DNA from: Hymenopellis radicata
Lineage: Eukaryota > Basidiomycota > Agaricomycetes > Agaricales > Physalacriaceae
Length of the DNA stretch: 64,000 bases
Direction: 5' to 3'
Assembly (NCBI GenBank): GCA_015501595.1
Contig: JADNRX010000158.1
Location: forward strand, 55,131-119,130
The translations under genes and the position numbers were made by a program. The notes below the pieces were generated by a model. That model saw only the letters and a list, made by a program, of their open reading frames with translations, was not told the origin of the DNA and did no database searches. Of this stretch, positions 43,945 to 54,981 are shown piece by piece. How positions within the stretch are numbered: position 1 is the stretch's first letter; every line of letters begins with the position of its first letter.

Positions 43945-43989
43945 TCAGTCAGAATCAGAGTCGATCTATAGAAAGTGAGCTTTACAAAG
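43796..43989. repeat. MRE11 3' end segment, source of an inverted duplicate
   Basis: Covers the end of the last MRE11 intron, its last exon (IDSDSD) and about 150 bp of 3' flank. The reverse complement matches 46909-47057 at about 85-90% in aligned blocks, with deletions of roughly 15-20 nt in the copy. Confidence 0.75.
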
Positions 43990-46636
43990 CCAATTTGTTG
44001 AGCGAAAAACTCACAACCATCTTCCCCTTCGCCTTCGTCGCAGCAGCTCGAGTCGACGACCGGCCCGCTGGGGCGAAAGACAGCTGCGACTGTTTAGCTG
44101 CCGAGGCCGCTGGCGCCTTCTTCTTGGCTGGTGCTTTCTTCGCCGGCGCTTGAGATTGACTAGAACATCGTCAGTTCACATGACTATCCTTGTTGTGATC
44201 ATGCACCTAAGAACCGCCGCCCTTCCCGTTCGCTTCTTGGGCGGTGGGCAGGCTCGTCCTCGTCGTCATCCTCAATCTCATCGTCGTCCGGTATATCGAT
44301 GATCTCAGCGTCAGAGTCCGAGTCGACCTTCTTCTTCCGCGCCCCTTGGCTGGTGCTTTCTTCGCGGGTGCTTTCTTTGCGGGAGCTGCTTTCGCGGGAG
44401 CTTTCTTGGCTGGAGCCTTCTTTTTCGGTGGAGGTGCGGGTTCGTCAGAGTCAAAGTCGGATCCTCCACCGCCTCCGCCGCGACCCACGTCGACATCCAT
44501 CATCATTGAGTCTTCTGAAGCAGCGTCGGATTCGTCTGCCTTTGCTTTGCCCTGATGATATTGTAAGCGGGAGAATGAAGCCGTGCAGCTCAAAACAATA
44601 CCTTTCCTTTAGACGGCTTGTTCTGAGTAGTGTTTTCAAGATACTCCTTCTCCTGCTGTTCCTTTGCTTTCGTCAACTGCCATACAAATTAGATTCACGA
44701 TTTACGAGAAACAACGATCAAAGCATACCACTTCGTCCAAGTCCTCTTCGTCAAGTTCACCGGGCTCTCCGCCATTCGCTTTGACGCCTTTCATCATCGA
44801 TTTCAAGGTCTTGCCGACGTGCCTGCACATTGCGTGAGTAAGATAGTAAGAAGTTACGAGGTAACCCACGTTTGAATAGCGTGGATGTCATCTTTCTCAA
44901 CGAACATCTGGATAGCGTCCGACATGCCATTCTCACCCAACAGCTGCGGCTCCTGAGCCGCAAGAAACTCCTTCACCAGCGTCGCGACTCGGACCTTGGC
45001 CAATTTTTCCGAAGACGTCAGATCCGGATCGTCTATGCTCAGCTCGGGCTGATCAACAGACACCTTCCCGGTCCTAGCAGCCCTCTTTGAACGAGTGAAA
45101 ACAAGAAGATCTCGAGGGTTCGCGACGCGACCTTGGAACTCTTGTCCAAAGCGAATAGGATTGGACATGTCGGAAACGCCGGTCGTGTCCACCTTGAGCC
45201 GGACCAAGGGAAGCATGGGTGGCATATCTTCCTCCCCCTGGCTTACCGCCAGCGCATTGCGGTCCGCTGATTGTGCGTTGGCAGATTCGATGAGCTCGTT
45301 TACTTTGATTTTGAGATATTTGTTGATAGAGATTTGGTCGTTGAGTTCAAAGTTGTATTCTGAGGCGAGGTCACTGACGGCAACTTCCTCGATGACGAAG
45401 GGGCGAACGGTGCGTAGTGGGAGTGGCGTGAGCTGGAAGTCTTTGCCTTGAACCTTCACAAGAGCGACGTGCTTTTCGATAGCTTCGCCGTCAGCGAGGG
45501 AGGTGGCGACGGATGAGCCGGGTTGACAAATGTAATAGTTCTTCCCCGCCACCGGCTCCGGGACTATACGACAGTCGTGCTCGTGGCCCAGATGACAAGA
45601 TTGATACTGTCATCGAACATTCCTTCAGGCACTGATTCTTGCGGTCCATGTTTGACACTGAAAGAAAAGTGAACTCCGAGGCTCAAACAAGATGTGGCGG
45701 TCATACCGGTTTTGATGTAAAAGGAGTATATTGAACCAGTCGTCCTTGTTCTGTGGCATGAACATGCGCACTCGATTGCTTCGCAGTTCAAAGTGCATGC
45801 GCTGGTCCTTGACGTTTCCGATACCGTACATGCCGAGATGTGTGTTGCCCTTACGAAGAAGCACTGGACGTACAGCAATACCTGTCGTCGGGGCTTCTGC
45901 GTCTGACATTGGCAGGTCAATTTTACCCATATAGTTCAGAAGACCGGTGACAGAAAGGACGTCAAGCGCGCATAATGCTCCTTCCTGAGATAGAATAAGC
46001 ACATGAGCTATGGAGCGAAACTGCACAGAACTGCACTGACCGCACCAGCACCTTGAGGATCGTCGTGATTGCCGTGAATGGAAAAGACTGGTATACCGAC
46101 ATTGAAATTGGGGTCTTCGTAGTTTATGGCCGGAAAACTGCACACATGGATGAGCAGCAGAAAAGGGAACAGGGCGTTTACATACGTGAAACCGTCCGCT
46201 TTTCCTTCATCCGGGTCACTCAATAGTTCGATTTGGACAGGGTTGTCACCCATGGTATATTCTCGAAGCAGCGCGATTGTACTGTAAAGGCAGTTTCTAG
46301 ACGGTTTGTTTTCGTGAAAGAGGTCGCCAGCCAAGAGAATGAAGTCGACCTGACGACGACTTGAGCGCCTGATGAAGAACCGTATATGGGGTGACATACA
46401 TCGTGTTTTCTTGCGAGCTGAAGGATTTCTCTAAAGGTGTTGATTGAATCTTGACCTCTGACAGGATCTCGCTCGAGATAGCCTATATGGTTGTCTGTCG
46501 CCAACAGAATCTTGATTGTGTCGTCTGGAACTGTGCAGCAAGAGTCATTCACGAAAAAGTAGAATATTCCCAATCATCATACAGTCATCCAGAATCTTGC
46601 TTGGGCCAGGAGTACCGTGCTCAGATTCGTCGTCCA
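43945..46636 (-). CDS. MRE11: MRE11 double-strand break repair nuclease
   Basis: Nuclease subunit of the MRE11-RAD50-NBS1 complex. Exon 1 (ATG 46636, [18 protein letters not shown]) joins, after an intron at about 46529-46580, [20 protein letters not shown]. All phosphodiesterase motifs are seen: DNHIGY (I), [10 protein letters not shown] (II), GNHDDP (III), LLLHQNR (IV) and, with one base restored, WAHEHDCRI (V). Then [20 protein letters not shown], the capping domain ([11 protein letters not shown]) and an unusual tail: acidic, Gly-rich, a [11 protein letters not shown] histone H1-like run, another acidic stretch and a final exon IDSDSD, stop 43945-43947. Three one-base losses: 45585-45589 (inside motif V), 44337-44338 and 44240-44242 (plus-strand bases). 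Because motif V is invariant, I take these as sequence errors. Confidence 0.93.
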
Positions 46637-46731
46637 TGTCGTGGTGGTGGTAAGAGGCAAAGAGGCGCACGCGCATGAATCAAGTGTGCACGTGCTCCGT
46701 TCAGGGCTCGGCTTTCGGGTTAGGGTCTCCG
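46577..46731. repeat. MRE11 5' end segment (source of the 23.2-kb copy)
   Basis: MRE11 exon 1 with about 95 bp upstream; matches 23162-23313 in direct orientation at about 85%. The two differ by an indel just upstream of the ATG. The segment contains GTGCACGTGC and TTAGGG words. Confidence 0.75.
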
Positions 46732-46874
46732 GTGGCGTCCGCCGTCCGCACTCAGCAGAGTCAGCACTGCTCCAGGCCACGCGTACAATGGTTTGGGAGG
46801 ACATGTCGGATAATTCAAAGTCCACCGCCGCATCTCGGTCGGCTTGTGCGGAAGTCCACGACGTGAACTTGCAA

Positions 46875-46912
46875 GATTTCTCTCGAAGATAAGTCATTTC
46901 TCTTCGTCAGTC
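46875..46912. repeat. 38-bp direct repeat, copy 1
   Basis: Begins GATTTCTCTCGAAGATAAG and is identical over 38 bases to 47103-47140. It sits directly before the inverted MRE11 3' copy. Confidence 0.8.
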
Positions 46913-47057
46913 CTACCAGAGTTGTAAAGCTCACTTTCTATAGATCGACACTGATTCTGATTGAGCTGATACTAGCCCGTGTTGTATTCATCATCTTACA
47001 GCACCAACACAATTGCATCATTTCTGAATACATTCGTTACAATGTTTGAGGAGGACG
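46909..47057. repeat. Inverted copy of the MRE11 3' end, upstream of MRE11
   Basis: Reads AAGCTCACTTTCTATAG, then a variant of the last MRE11 exon (ATC GAC ACT GAT TCT GAT TGA), then 3' flank to ACAATGTTTGAGGAGGA. It is the reverse complement of 43796-43989 with internal deletions. MRE11 is thus flanked by an inverted repeat of its own 3' end. Confidence 0.75.
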
Positions 47058-47670
47058 TGTCGCAAGATTCAGAGTAACGGCATCATCCATATAAACATGC
47101 ATGATTTCTCTCGAAGATAAGTCATTTCTCTTCGTCAGTCTGCTTAAACCATGCATACGATGGCCCAGCCTAACACGAATCTGGCCGACCGTATCGGCTG
47201 GTGTTCTTCAAGACGCGGCGCGCCAATCGGATTCGCCGTTTCAAACGGTGCCGACAGTCTGTATTTGTGGCGCATCATTCCTGTTCGATATTACCCTGAC
47301 CGATGCCCAGGAGGTCCAAAAGCTCCGAGACAGCCCAGGAACGCAGCAAGATATTAATGCTACAATTTGAATTGAAGTATTAGGTGAACTGCAAGTGTTA
47401 ACAGCATACAACAAAGCTTATACAGTAAAGGGAGGTACTGAAAGGGTGGGATAAGTTACAAGGGGGAAGAGAAAGGAACGTGGTACAGACACATCAGTAA
47501 AGACAGTTTTCGACAGCAATTAGAATGCGGAAAATCGGGTATAGCATATTCAAAAACCGAGGGGAGAGCGACAGAAAACAGAAAGCTTTTGAGGGATTAT
47601 CATACGAATAAAATATTGAATAGCCTGACGGTAGAAGAAATCGATGGCTAGCAATCTAGACAGGATGGGT
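47058..47670. other. Intergenic with second 38-bp repeat copy
   Basis: 47103-47140 repeats 46875-46912 exactly. A frame from 47159 (MAQPNTNLADRIGWCSSRR) has no recognised motif. The rest is the 3' flank of the minus-strand gene ending at 47671. Confidence 0.45.
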
Positions 47671-48840
47671 TTAGAGGATGAAAATTGAAAATTGAAGAAG
47701 CACATACCAAAACTGAGAACACAAACTTGAACGAGCGCTAAAATATGCAGACTGCGCGTCGTCATCGTCAAATGACTGAGCTGGCGACAGCGGGAAAGAA
47801 TACTGCACTGGGGTGCGCAACTCGGAATCTGAATGGCAGCGCCTCGCCAGATGGGGAACAGGCGTCTGCATGCCCTCCAGCGACACATCGGATTCCTCCT
47901 CATCAGAGTCCGTCATGTCCACCCAATTCGTTTCCGATACGGGAACTGGTGGCGGAACGGCCGCGTCGGGCAGCACTACATGACACGGATTATGCTCCGG
48001 CGTTAACCGCGTCTTGGACTTCGTGTCGTCATGCAAGGTAAGGGAGAGAGGAAAGGGCGAACCTGTCCGTTTATGATTGCCACGGCGGCGCGGACTGAGA
48101 GGGTTATAAGGAGGACAGGTGTTGAAACGTGACACAGGCAGGTCAAGTGTCCAATCTGCGTTCGCGTAAGGGTGACGTTGGTAAGACGAGGAGCTGCTGG
48201 AGCTGGTTCGGGTGGGAGATGGAGTAGAAGGTGGACTGGGTAGAGGACACGAAGGTGGGGCATAGATGTTCAGAGGAGGAGGACGCGTACGGGGACGGGA
48301 TTTAGACTTGTTTGGGGTAACACTGATAATCTGAACCGAGCCTTTCGCAAATGGATCCTCGAGTTGGTCCGCAGTAGATGCAATCTCTGCACTGCTGCAG
48401 ACAGATACAGCGTAGGTTGGAGTACGTGGAAAACCAGGAGTAGTGGGAGAGGATTGATACGAGCTGCGATCCACGGAAAAGACCGAACTGGTCTTGTTAA
48501 TCACGGCAGCCTTGGCTTCGAGCTCCCGCCGAGAGGCAAGAGGTAGGAATGGCACGAATTCAGTCGATCCGGGAGCCATGAGTGATACAGTTGGGATGGG
48601 TGTTGTCCGGCTTTCAAATCGCTCGGGCCTCGGTCGCGGTGGCGAGACGAGCTGTTTAAATCTGGAAAAGACCGACGACGTCGAGGTAAGGCGGCGCGAG
48701 GGTGAGTAGGAGGCGCGAGATGGGGCGCGGTAAGGGAGATGGATGGAGACATCTGGCTCGTGATCCAAGTCCAACGCGGACTCGACCAGAGACGCAAACT
48801 CGTCGATGGAGAAGGGAATATGTGAACGAGTGGACGCCAT
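47671..48840 (-). CDS. Disordered Ser/Pro-rich hypothetical protein
   Basis: Single open frame of about 390 residues from ATG 48840 (MASTRSHIPFSIDEFASLVE). Only the first 35 residues look structured (helix, ALDLDHEPDVSIHLPYR). Repeated SP/TP, RPPPLNIYAPPSCPLPSPP and Ser runs follow. Near the end are WTLDLPVSRFNTCPPYNPLS, ETNWVDMTDSDEEESDVSLE and SFDDDDAQSAYFSARSS. The last codons may be cut short by an intron with donor GTATGT at about 47706. No domain recognised; such low-complexity proteins are common in agaricomycetes. No frame break. Confidence 0.65.
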   Translation of the reverse strand: MASTRSHIPFSIDEFASLVESALDLDHEPDVSIHLPYRAPSRASYSPSRRLTSTSSVFSRFKQLVSPPRPRPERFESRTTPIPTVSLMAPGSTEFVPFLPLASRRELEAKAAVINKTSSVFSVDRSSYQSSPTTPGFPRTPTYAVSVCSSAEIASTADQLEDPFAKGSVQIISVTPNKSKSRPRTRPPPLNIYAPPSCPLPSPPSTPSPTRTSSSSSSSYQRHPYANADWTLDLPVSRFNTCPPYNPLSPRRRGNHKRTGSPFPLSLTLHDDTKSKTRLTPEHNPCHVVLPDAAVPPPVPVSETNWVDMTDSDEEESDVSLEGMQTPVPHLARRCHSDSELRTPVQYSFPLSPAQSFDDDDAQSAYFSARSSLCSQFWYVLLQFSIFIL

Positions 48841-50169
48841 CGAGGACAGCAACGAGAGCAACGGCGGAGATGATAATGGTTAAGAAGAAAGGGCAACCCA
48901 CTTGCTAATTGTATGCCTTCGTTTTATGCTGTCAACAAAAGGTTATATAATCGATCCTCGACGATCTGGCAGTCGCGCATCAGAATTCCGCCACAGGCTT
49001 CTTTCATTTACGCGAATCGTGTCAATTGCAGCGGTTGACGTCTTCGAGTGTACTATTTGCTACCGGTCCAGGTCGGAACGGTATTTTCCAGATCTTTTTG
49101 CATGGACGGAAAGTATTCGTTCGACTGCAATTTAACATGCGGGTCAAAAGGTAAGAAATAGCCGGGCTTTGCCCAAATAAAGCAGAGCTTTATTTGAGTC
49201 TGAGCAATTGAGCAAACCGAAGAATCTTCGACTATCTTGTTGTCAGCTGCAGACTTCGAATTCTTGTTGCCCACGCACCCCGTGATAGCAGGCCCAGATG
49301 AACCATCCGAGACACTCCCGAGATGTCTAGACATTTGGTACGTCGCGCATCTGTCAATGCGGCTACAGAGCGACCAAGGAGTTCGTGCGGTATGTTCATG
49401 CCACCGAGGACTTTGAAATTCGTGCAGGTAATACGCATATACTTTGAATATCCATCGAATCTTTGGGTCGTTCAATCTGCCAGATTTGTGCGAGTAGCCT
49501 TTTACGCCAGAACTGAATCTTTCAGAGGATCGGGTCCAGACGATTGAAGAGATAATTGTATATATCGGCACCGAGTAACAGTTGAAACGCTGATAACGCA
49601 TCGCTTGGACACCGGGGCATTCAAATGGAACCGGGTGGCGCGCTTGACAAGCTTTAGGCAGTCTCGCATGAGCAATCATTCTATTCACGTCCAGCACTTG
49701 GACGAACTCACAAAACGTTCTATTAACTACGATGAGCGACCAGTCATGACATATATCATGGAGCTCCGGTCAGGCTGAGCATCTCGACGCGCAGTTTGCG
49801 CCACACCGTGGACAGACGCCGGATCATTTCCGTCTCTGCTCAAAAACCAGGAGCATACGCGACTGGCCCGTTTATTCCGTTGCCTTGGTTATGATTTCCG
49901 TCAAGAGATGTGCCGGTTGGCCTTTGGCGGAGACTAGCGCGTGTCTAAAGGATTCGCATAGACTCCAATCCACGAGGCGGCCTGTCCAATGCATGAGGCG
50001 TTTCGTCGATTTGAGACCGGTAACCGGTAATCATTTTTTACAATGCGGAGGCTGCAATGCCGTTCAAGGACTTCAAACTTGCAGGTGGAGAGGAGGCAAC
50101 AGAAGGTGTGGCTGTGTTACCATGTTTGTCTAACTTTCGATCTGAACACAGCCACATTGAACTTTCTTG
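48841..50169. other. 1.3-kb intergenic region, nothing firm
   Basis: Divergent promoter region between the disordered-protein gene (-) and METTL16 (+). A 214-codon frame on the minus strand (49053-49697) lacks motifs and splice structure and is probably chance. Confidence 0.4.
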
Positions 50170-51962
50170 ATGCACGACCGTAACATATACAAAGTGTTCC
50201 CAGACTTTGAGGAGCTGGCTAAGGCCTATCCACCTCTATACGCGCAGTACATGTTCAAAATACGCCCCACTCCTTATCTGACAAAAAACCCTAGCTTGTT
50301 ATCTGCGGCTTCTCCAGGTTCACGCAAAACGATCGACTTCAAGAACGAAGCATCACAAAGGTAACTGCACGTCTCCCTGCTTAATTAACTGTCTTAACAC
50401 GGTTAGATGCCTGACCCAGGCCCTCCTTCATCGTGATTTTGGTCTAGCAATCACCCTACCTGACGACCGCCTCTGTCCTCCGGTAAGCGTGCTCTCCTGT
50501 TTGGACTGTGTCAAAATGTGGACTCTGAAAAGGTGCCTAACAGGTTAATAACTCTGTTCTAGCTTCAGAGTACTTGTCTTACTACACTCGTAAAGGCTGA
50601 ACTACATCCTCTGGATACAAGACATCTTGCTTGCTCAACCTGGCCCTTCTCAACCGACCGCCATTCGCGGGATCGATATGTGAGCACGCAAAGCGAATCT
50701 TTCCCTCGGACAGCTTGGTTAACCATACTCAAGCGGAACAGGCGCGTCCTCTATATATCCGCTGCTAGGATGCAAGCTCGATCCGTCCTGGACTTTCTTG
50801 GCCACAGGTGAGCTAGACATAACGCTTGTGTGGTTATAGTCACTGACGGCACGCCACCCTAGAACTAGACGAGCGGTCGCTCCAGTACGCCCAGGCCAAT
50901 GTCTCGCAAAATCATTTGGGTCACAGGATTCGTTTAGTACAAGCCAAGGCAGAGGACACGATTCTTCCGCTAGATGCCTGTGTTGACGAGCAGTACGTTA
51001 CTTCCTGGCTAAACGGCACTCGCCTCACGAGTTTGTCCTCCCAGATTCGATTTCACTATGTGTAATCCTCCATTCTACAGTAGTATGGAGGACGTAGAGC
51101 GCTCCGCCGATGGAAAGGCGCTTCAACCAAACGCAGTTAGTTCGTGGATCCATTCAGTAAAGCCTGTGTATTGAGTTTTTAGGTTTGTACAGGTGCCCCA
51201 GTCGAAATGGTAACCTGCGGCGGAGAGGCTGGATTCGTCATACGAATGGTCAGAGAAAGTGCTCAAGCCAAATTATGGTGCCGGTAAGTTTCTTTGACCT
51301 CTACACTACTGAGCTCAGTCTGATTTGTAGTTGGTACACGTCTATGCTTGGCATGATGGCTTCTCTAACCCAAGTCGTCGGTGTTCTAAAAGAATTAGAT
51401 GTCAGTACCGAAGCGTTATCTGCTGCTTCGCTGCATTCTAACAACTGATTAGATTACCAACTACGCCATAACAGAATTTGTGCAAGGCCAGACTCGGAGA
51501 TGGGCTATCGGCTGGTCTTTTACCAAGGAGAGACTCCCCGACGTACGTTCGTTTATCTTAATCTTATTCCTCCTCGGAGTAACGTCCCCGTTTTCCTAGT
51601 CGATTTCGCGCATACCGAATCCGGCCCTTCGCAGTCTAATGCCCTTGCACAATACCGTGCGCCAACCTATACCCGCGGCGGTGAATATTTCGGCGATTCT
51701 GGCGAACATTGAGGGTATAGGGATCTTGCGCAACGATGGCTTGACGCTGATCACGGCCAAAGCGGACACTTGGTCCAGGAGTGCTCGACGGAACCGGAAG
51801 CGTCGAGAGGCACAGGCCGAGGAAGGTGAAGTCGCACTAGTTTGTACTGCCACGGTTCAGCGCGACGAGGAGATTGTATATCAGTGGGTGCGCGGAGAAG
51901 ACCGCGGGATGTTCGATAGCTTCTGCAGCCATGTAAGTCGGAAGGCCCTAGCTCGACAGTGA
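50170..51962 (+). CDS. METTL16: METTL16-like N6-adenine RNA methyltransferase
   Basis: SAM-dependent m6A methyltransferase of the METTL16 family, which modifies U6 snRNA. ATG 50170: [69 protein letters not shown] and [11 protein letters not shown] follow. The SAM motif is [17 protein letters not shown], with the codons split by an intron at about 50681-50729. The catalytic motif is [20 protein letters not shown] (NPPF). Then [48 protein letters not shown], and a C-terminal part with a basic [13 protein letters not shown] stretch, stop 51960-51962. About nine introns; all joins I tested keep frame. Short intron-rich structure with no frame break. Confidence 0.92.
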
Positions 51963-52627
51963 TGGCGATGCGTTATTCTAATGGTCTGTCTCGTGTGGCG
52001 CTCTTCTGCGGGAACCGGATCACGAAATATACGGTTCTGTGGTTAGCGGGAGAGGGCTACGATGAAAAGGAAACATCGCAAAATGTAGTTTATCGCTGAA
52101 GGACAGATCCATCATAATTTATAACACTATCACGGACGACGTTGTCACTGAAACCAGTATCTTCAGGAACCATACCAATATAGTGTGGCGTACAATGATG
52201 TCTCCCGTGCAACTAATGTGTTTCGTTTCCAGGTTCGGTATCGATTCGTGAGCAGAACAAAGGTCCATCTTAACTTATGAGGTGAGGCTAGCGGAGGTGT
52301 GGAAATGTTCGCCGGAATAAACGGCTACTTGAGCACTTCCAGAAGTGAGAATAATAATGAGAGGAACTCGCTGGAGATGTACATATTAGACGACGCCATA
52401 CTGAGATTTCTCCAAGAAGATGGGGACTTGAACAACGTTGAATTGAATTCAAGTTATGCGTAATGTTAGATTCGGCAAGTGATGCCAAATATGCGGAAGA
52501 CACCTGCATCATCATGTCTAGGTCTGGGTCTGACGACCAGCTTTACGACCTCCATTCTCCTGCGACCCCACATTGAACACGTTTACGTCTCTGATATACT
52601 ACTGAAAGTGCTGTGCGTTGTCCGTCG
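51963..52627. other. Intergenic, nothing seen
   Basis: Between two same-strand genes. No repeat or coding pattern recognised. Confidence 0.4.
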
Positions 52628-53458
52628 ATGTCGACGTTAACGGAGTCGGAGCCTCGGGACCGCGATGACCTTGCGTCCTACTTTAATCGCAGCGCCTATG
52701 TTGTCCACTCATACGCTGACCGGTAAGTTTCCTCGTTATGTCTCTGAGAATCCAGTCACTAAATGCTGCAGGTTGGAGCATGGATACGCGCGCCCTGCTA
52801 TAAAAACAGCAAAGGAATTGTTTCAAGAGCATCCTATTCCATTTGTCCGTACCTCCAGCAACATGCTCCATCCGTGTTTTGACATTCATTTGCGCAGGTT
52901 TTCTTTTGCTTCTTCTCTGTCCTTAGCATCTTCCCGATATTATTATTCCTGTGCGCCCTCTGGCTTCATTCATGAATTGATGCTCCTAACACACGTCAAG
53001 ATTCGTTTCAGTGCTTGTTACACTTTCGTTCGTGTTCTTCGCCCTCAGCTCGGCTCTTCTGGCTTCCGCCGGTTTTCTTTTTACGGCCTGTTCGTCTTCT
53101 CTGGTCGCGCAGCTATTGTCAAGCACTGACGATCCATACAGCATGTCTTCTCCTACTCGTGCTCTCCACCAACTTGTGCATCTCTACATTCCCCACTGTC
53201 GCTCTATTCTGGTCGTACACCGTTCTTCGTCTCATCTCTTTGACTCGCGCTGGTGGACGTGCCGGTGCGGCTCAGTGGGTTGATGAAACCAAAACCTTCG
53301 TCGGCAGCGGGCTAGGCTTCAAATCCGCACCTAAGACCGAGGATACTGTCAATGCTTCCCCTCGCTCGGAAGGGTCCATAGTATTGGTTGATGAACGCGT
53401 AAATGTAAAGCAGGTGCCATCACAGGACCCAGAGAAAGGCGTGAAAGTCGAGGACTGA
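52628..53458 (+). CDS. Multi-pass membrane protein, unrecognised
   Basis: Candidate from ATG 52628: MSTLTESEPRDRDDLASYFN, RSAYVVHSYADR (intron about 52723-52771). Hydrophobic stretches follow in different frames: VLTFICAGFLLLLLC (about 52873-52920), VTLSFVFFALSSALLASAGFL (about 53015-53075), LLLVLSTNLCISTFPTVALFW (about 53150-53212). The cytosolic C-terminal tail WVDETKTFVGSGLGFKSAPK ends GVKVED with the stop 53456-53458. The segments need introns or one-base corrections to join. Three or four spans and a soluble tail are a common basidiomycete arrangement, but I know no name for it. Confidence 0.45.
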
Positions 53459-53930
53459 CTGTGAGAATCTAATGTGACATTTACTTGTACGAATTCAGAA
53501 CTATACTTTCAAGGTTCTCCTTCCTCCCGAATGCAAAACGAATCTATATTATGCTCCATCCAACGGAGGACTGTCAATATTTGCTACGACGTCAGCTTTG
53601 TTGCCCTGCTGTCCATTATGGTGGCTAATCGAAAAGGACAGGTCTCATGAATTGCTTCCCGTTCCCGCTTCTTCTGTGTCATGGCTCGGTAGATACATTG
53701 CCTCTGCAATGCGAATGACCATTATCAAATGAACGAGCGATCAGCCATAGTATATTCTCCATCAGCCTCACTGCGTTGATACATCATCTGTTTTCATAAC
53801 ATGCCGACGTTGTACCGTGAATAGCGCAATCGGCTGCTTGTCCGAGGAAAAGGCATATGCTCGGGATGCCCAACAGCTCTTATGATTAAGGCGATAAGAC
53901 GTTCCCAGACCAACTGTTGGTCTATACGAC
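53459..53930. other. Intergenic, nothing seen
   Basis: Promoter region of the CBM1 gene and 3' flank of the membrane-protein gene; no other signal recognised. Confidence 0.4.
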
Positions 53931-54800
53931 ATGGGCCGAGCAACATTATTGTCTCTTTCCCTGTTTGCTTTGATATCTGGAGTCCTCTCCCAGACAGCGC
54001 CGGCTTACGGACAGGTATGTAATTGCACTTGGAGCCCTTACGCATAACTCAACGTTGCAGTGTGGGGGAACGGGGTGGACCGGTGCTACGACATGCGTGT
54101 CCGGATATACGTGCACGTACTCAAACGCATGGTACTCGCAGTGTCTTCCCGGAACCGGCACGGCGGCGCCCCTGAGCAGCACCGCTCAGCAGAGTGGTAC
54201 GGCTACTACAACGGCATCCGGAGGCTCGACGACGCTTCAGCCCGGATACTCCTTCATTCGCGCTGTGGTGCGTTTGTGAAGCTTTCGGGCATTATATCCT
54301 TCATGCTTAGAACACGCATGATTGACAGGAAGACCCCAATTTCCACAAATACCTTCGGTCAGAAGTCAAGTTCACCGCCTCGCAAGCCGTCCTCGGGGAA
54401 CCTGGTGATGCTGCTCAGTTCCAGATCACTGGGGGGCAGCTCATTCAGAACGCGAATGGAACACCACTCTACGCGGTCGTTGAGACTCCTGCAGATTCTA
54501 CCGTAAAAAAACTTGCAGTCTCTTGGTCAGCGTCGCCTTCTACATCTGGCGCCTTCGTGTTTAGCGGAGACACCGTAGAATGGAGTTCTCCGAATATGAC
54601 TCGACCTCAGAATAATGTCCGTGTTTTGTTCTCATTTTCTCGTATTCAGCTAACGTATAACCTTGAAGGCATGGCTCGTATGCCCTGATGCCGCTGGCCT
54701 CGACCTGTATATCAATTTGGGTGCTTATGCGTACCAAACGCCAGCAGGATGTGCGGATGAGACGATCCACGCATATACCGGCTCTACAGCTACGGCGTAG
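53931..54800 (+). CDS. Secreted CBM1 protein with C-terminal domain of unknown function
   Basis: Secreted. Signal peptide [20 protein letters not shown] (cleavage near LSQT). A fungal cellulose-binding domain CBM1 follows at about residues 23-58: [31 protein letters not shown], with four Cys and the aromatic binding face. A Ser/Thr linker leads to a domain of about 135 residues: [88 protein letters not shown], and [12 protein letters not shown]. It occurs with CBM1 in wood- and litter-decay fungi; its activity is not known to me. Exons: 53931-54014, 54061 to about 54267, then from 54332, with an intron 54616-54669. Frames are intact; stop 54798-54800. Confidence 0.85.
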
Positions 54801-54981
54801 ACGGGTACGTCGACAATCTCCGGGGCTAGGAAGCCCGTTGCTGATCAGTTCACAGGACGAAGTCTTCGTGAGTTAACCTTTTAGCCTTTCTATATTGTCC
54901 ATTACGCCATGCTTCGTTTCGACACATTCAAGTAAAAGCTGCCGACGAGTCTCGTTGTTACAAATGATCATGGGTTCTTGG

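Noticed and set aside
44244..44555. Plus-strand frame rich in AGAFFAGA opposite the MRE11 tail
   Set aside because: Antisense reading of the Lys-Ala-Pro run; not a gene.
46715..46730. TTAGGG word in the MRE11 5' segment and its copy (also near 23303)
   Set aside because: Only a single unit, not a telomeric array.
49053..49697. 214-codon open frame on the minus strand upstream of METTL16
   Set aside because: No motif, odd composition, no splice signals, and it lies in a divergent promoter region; probably chance.
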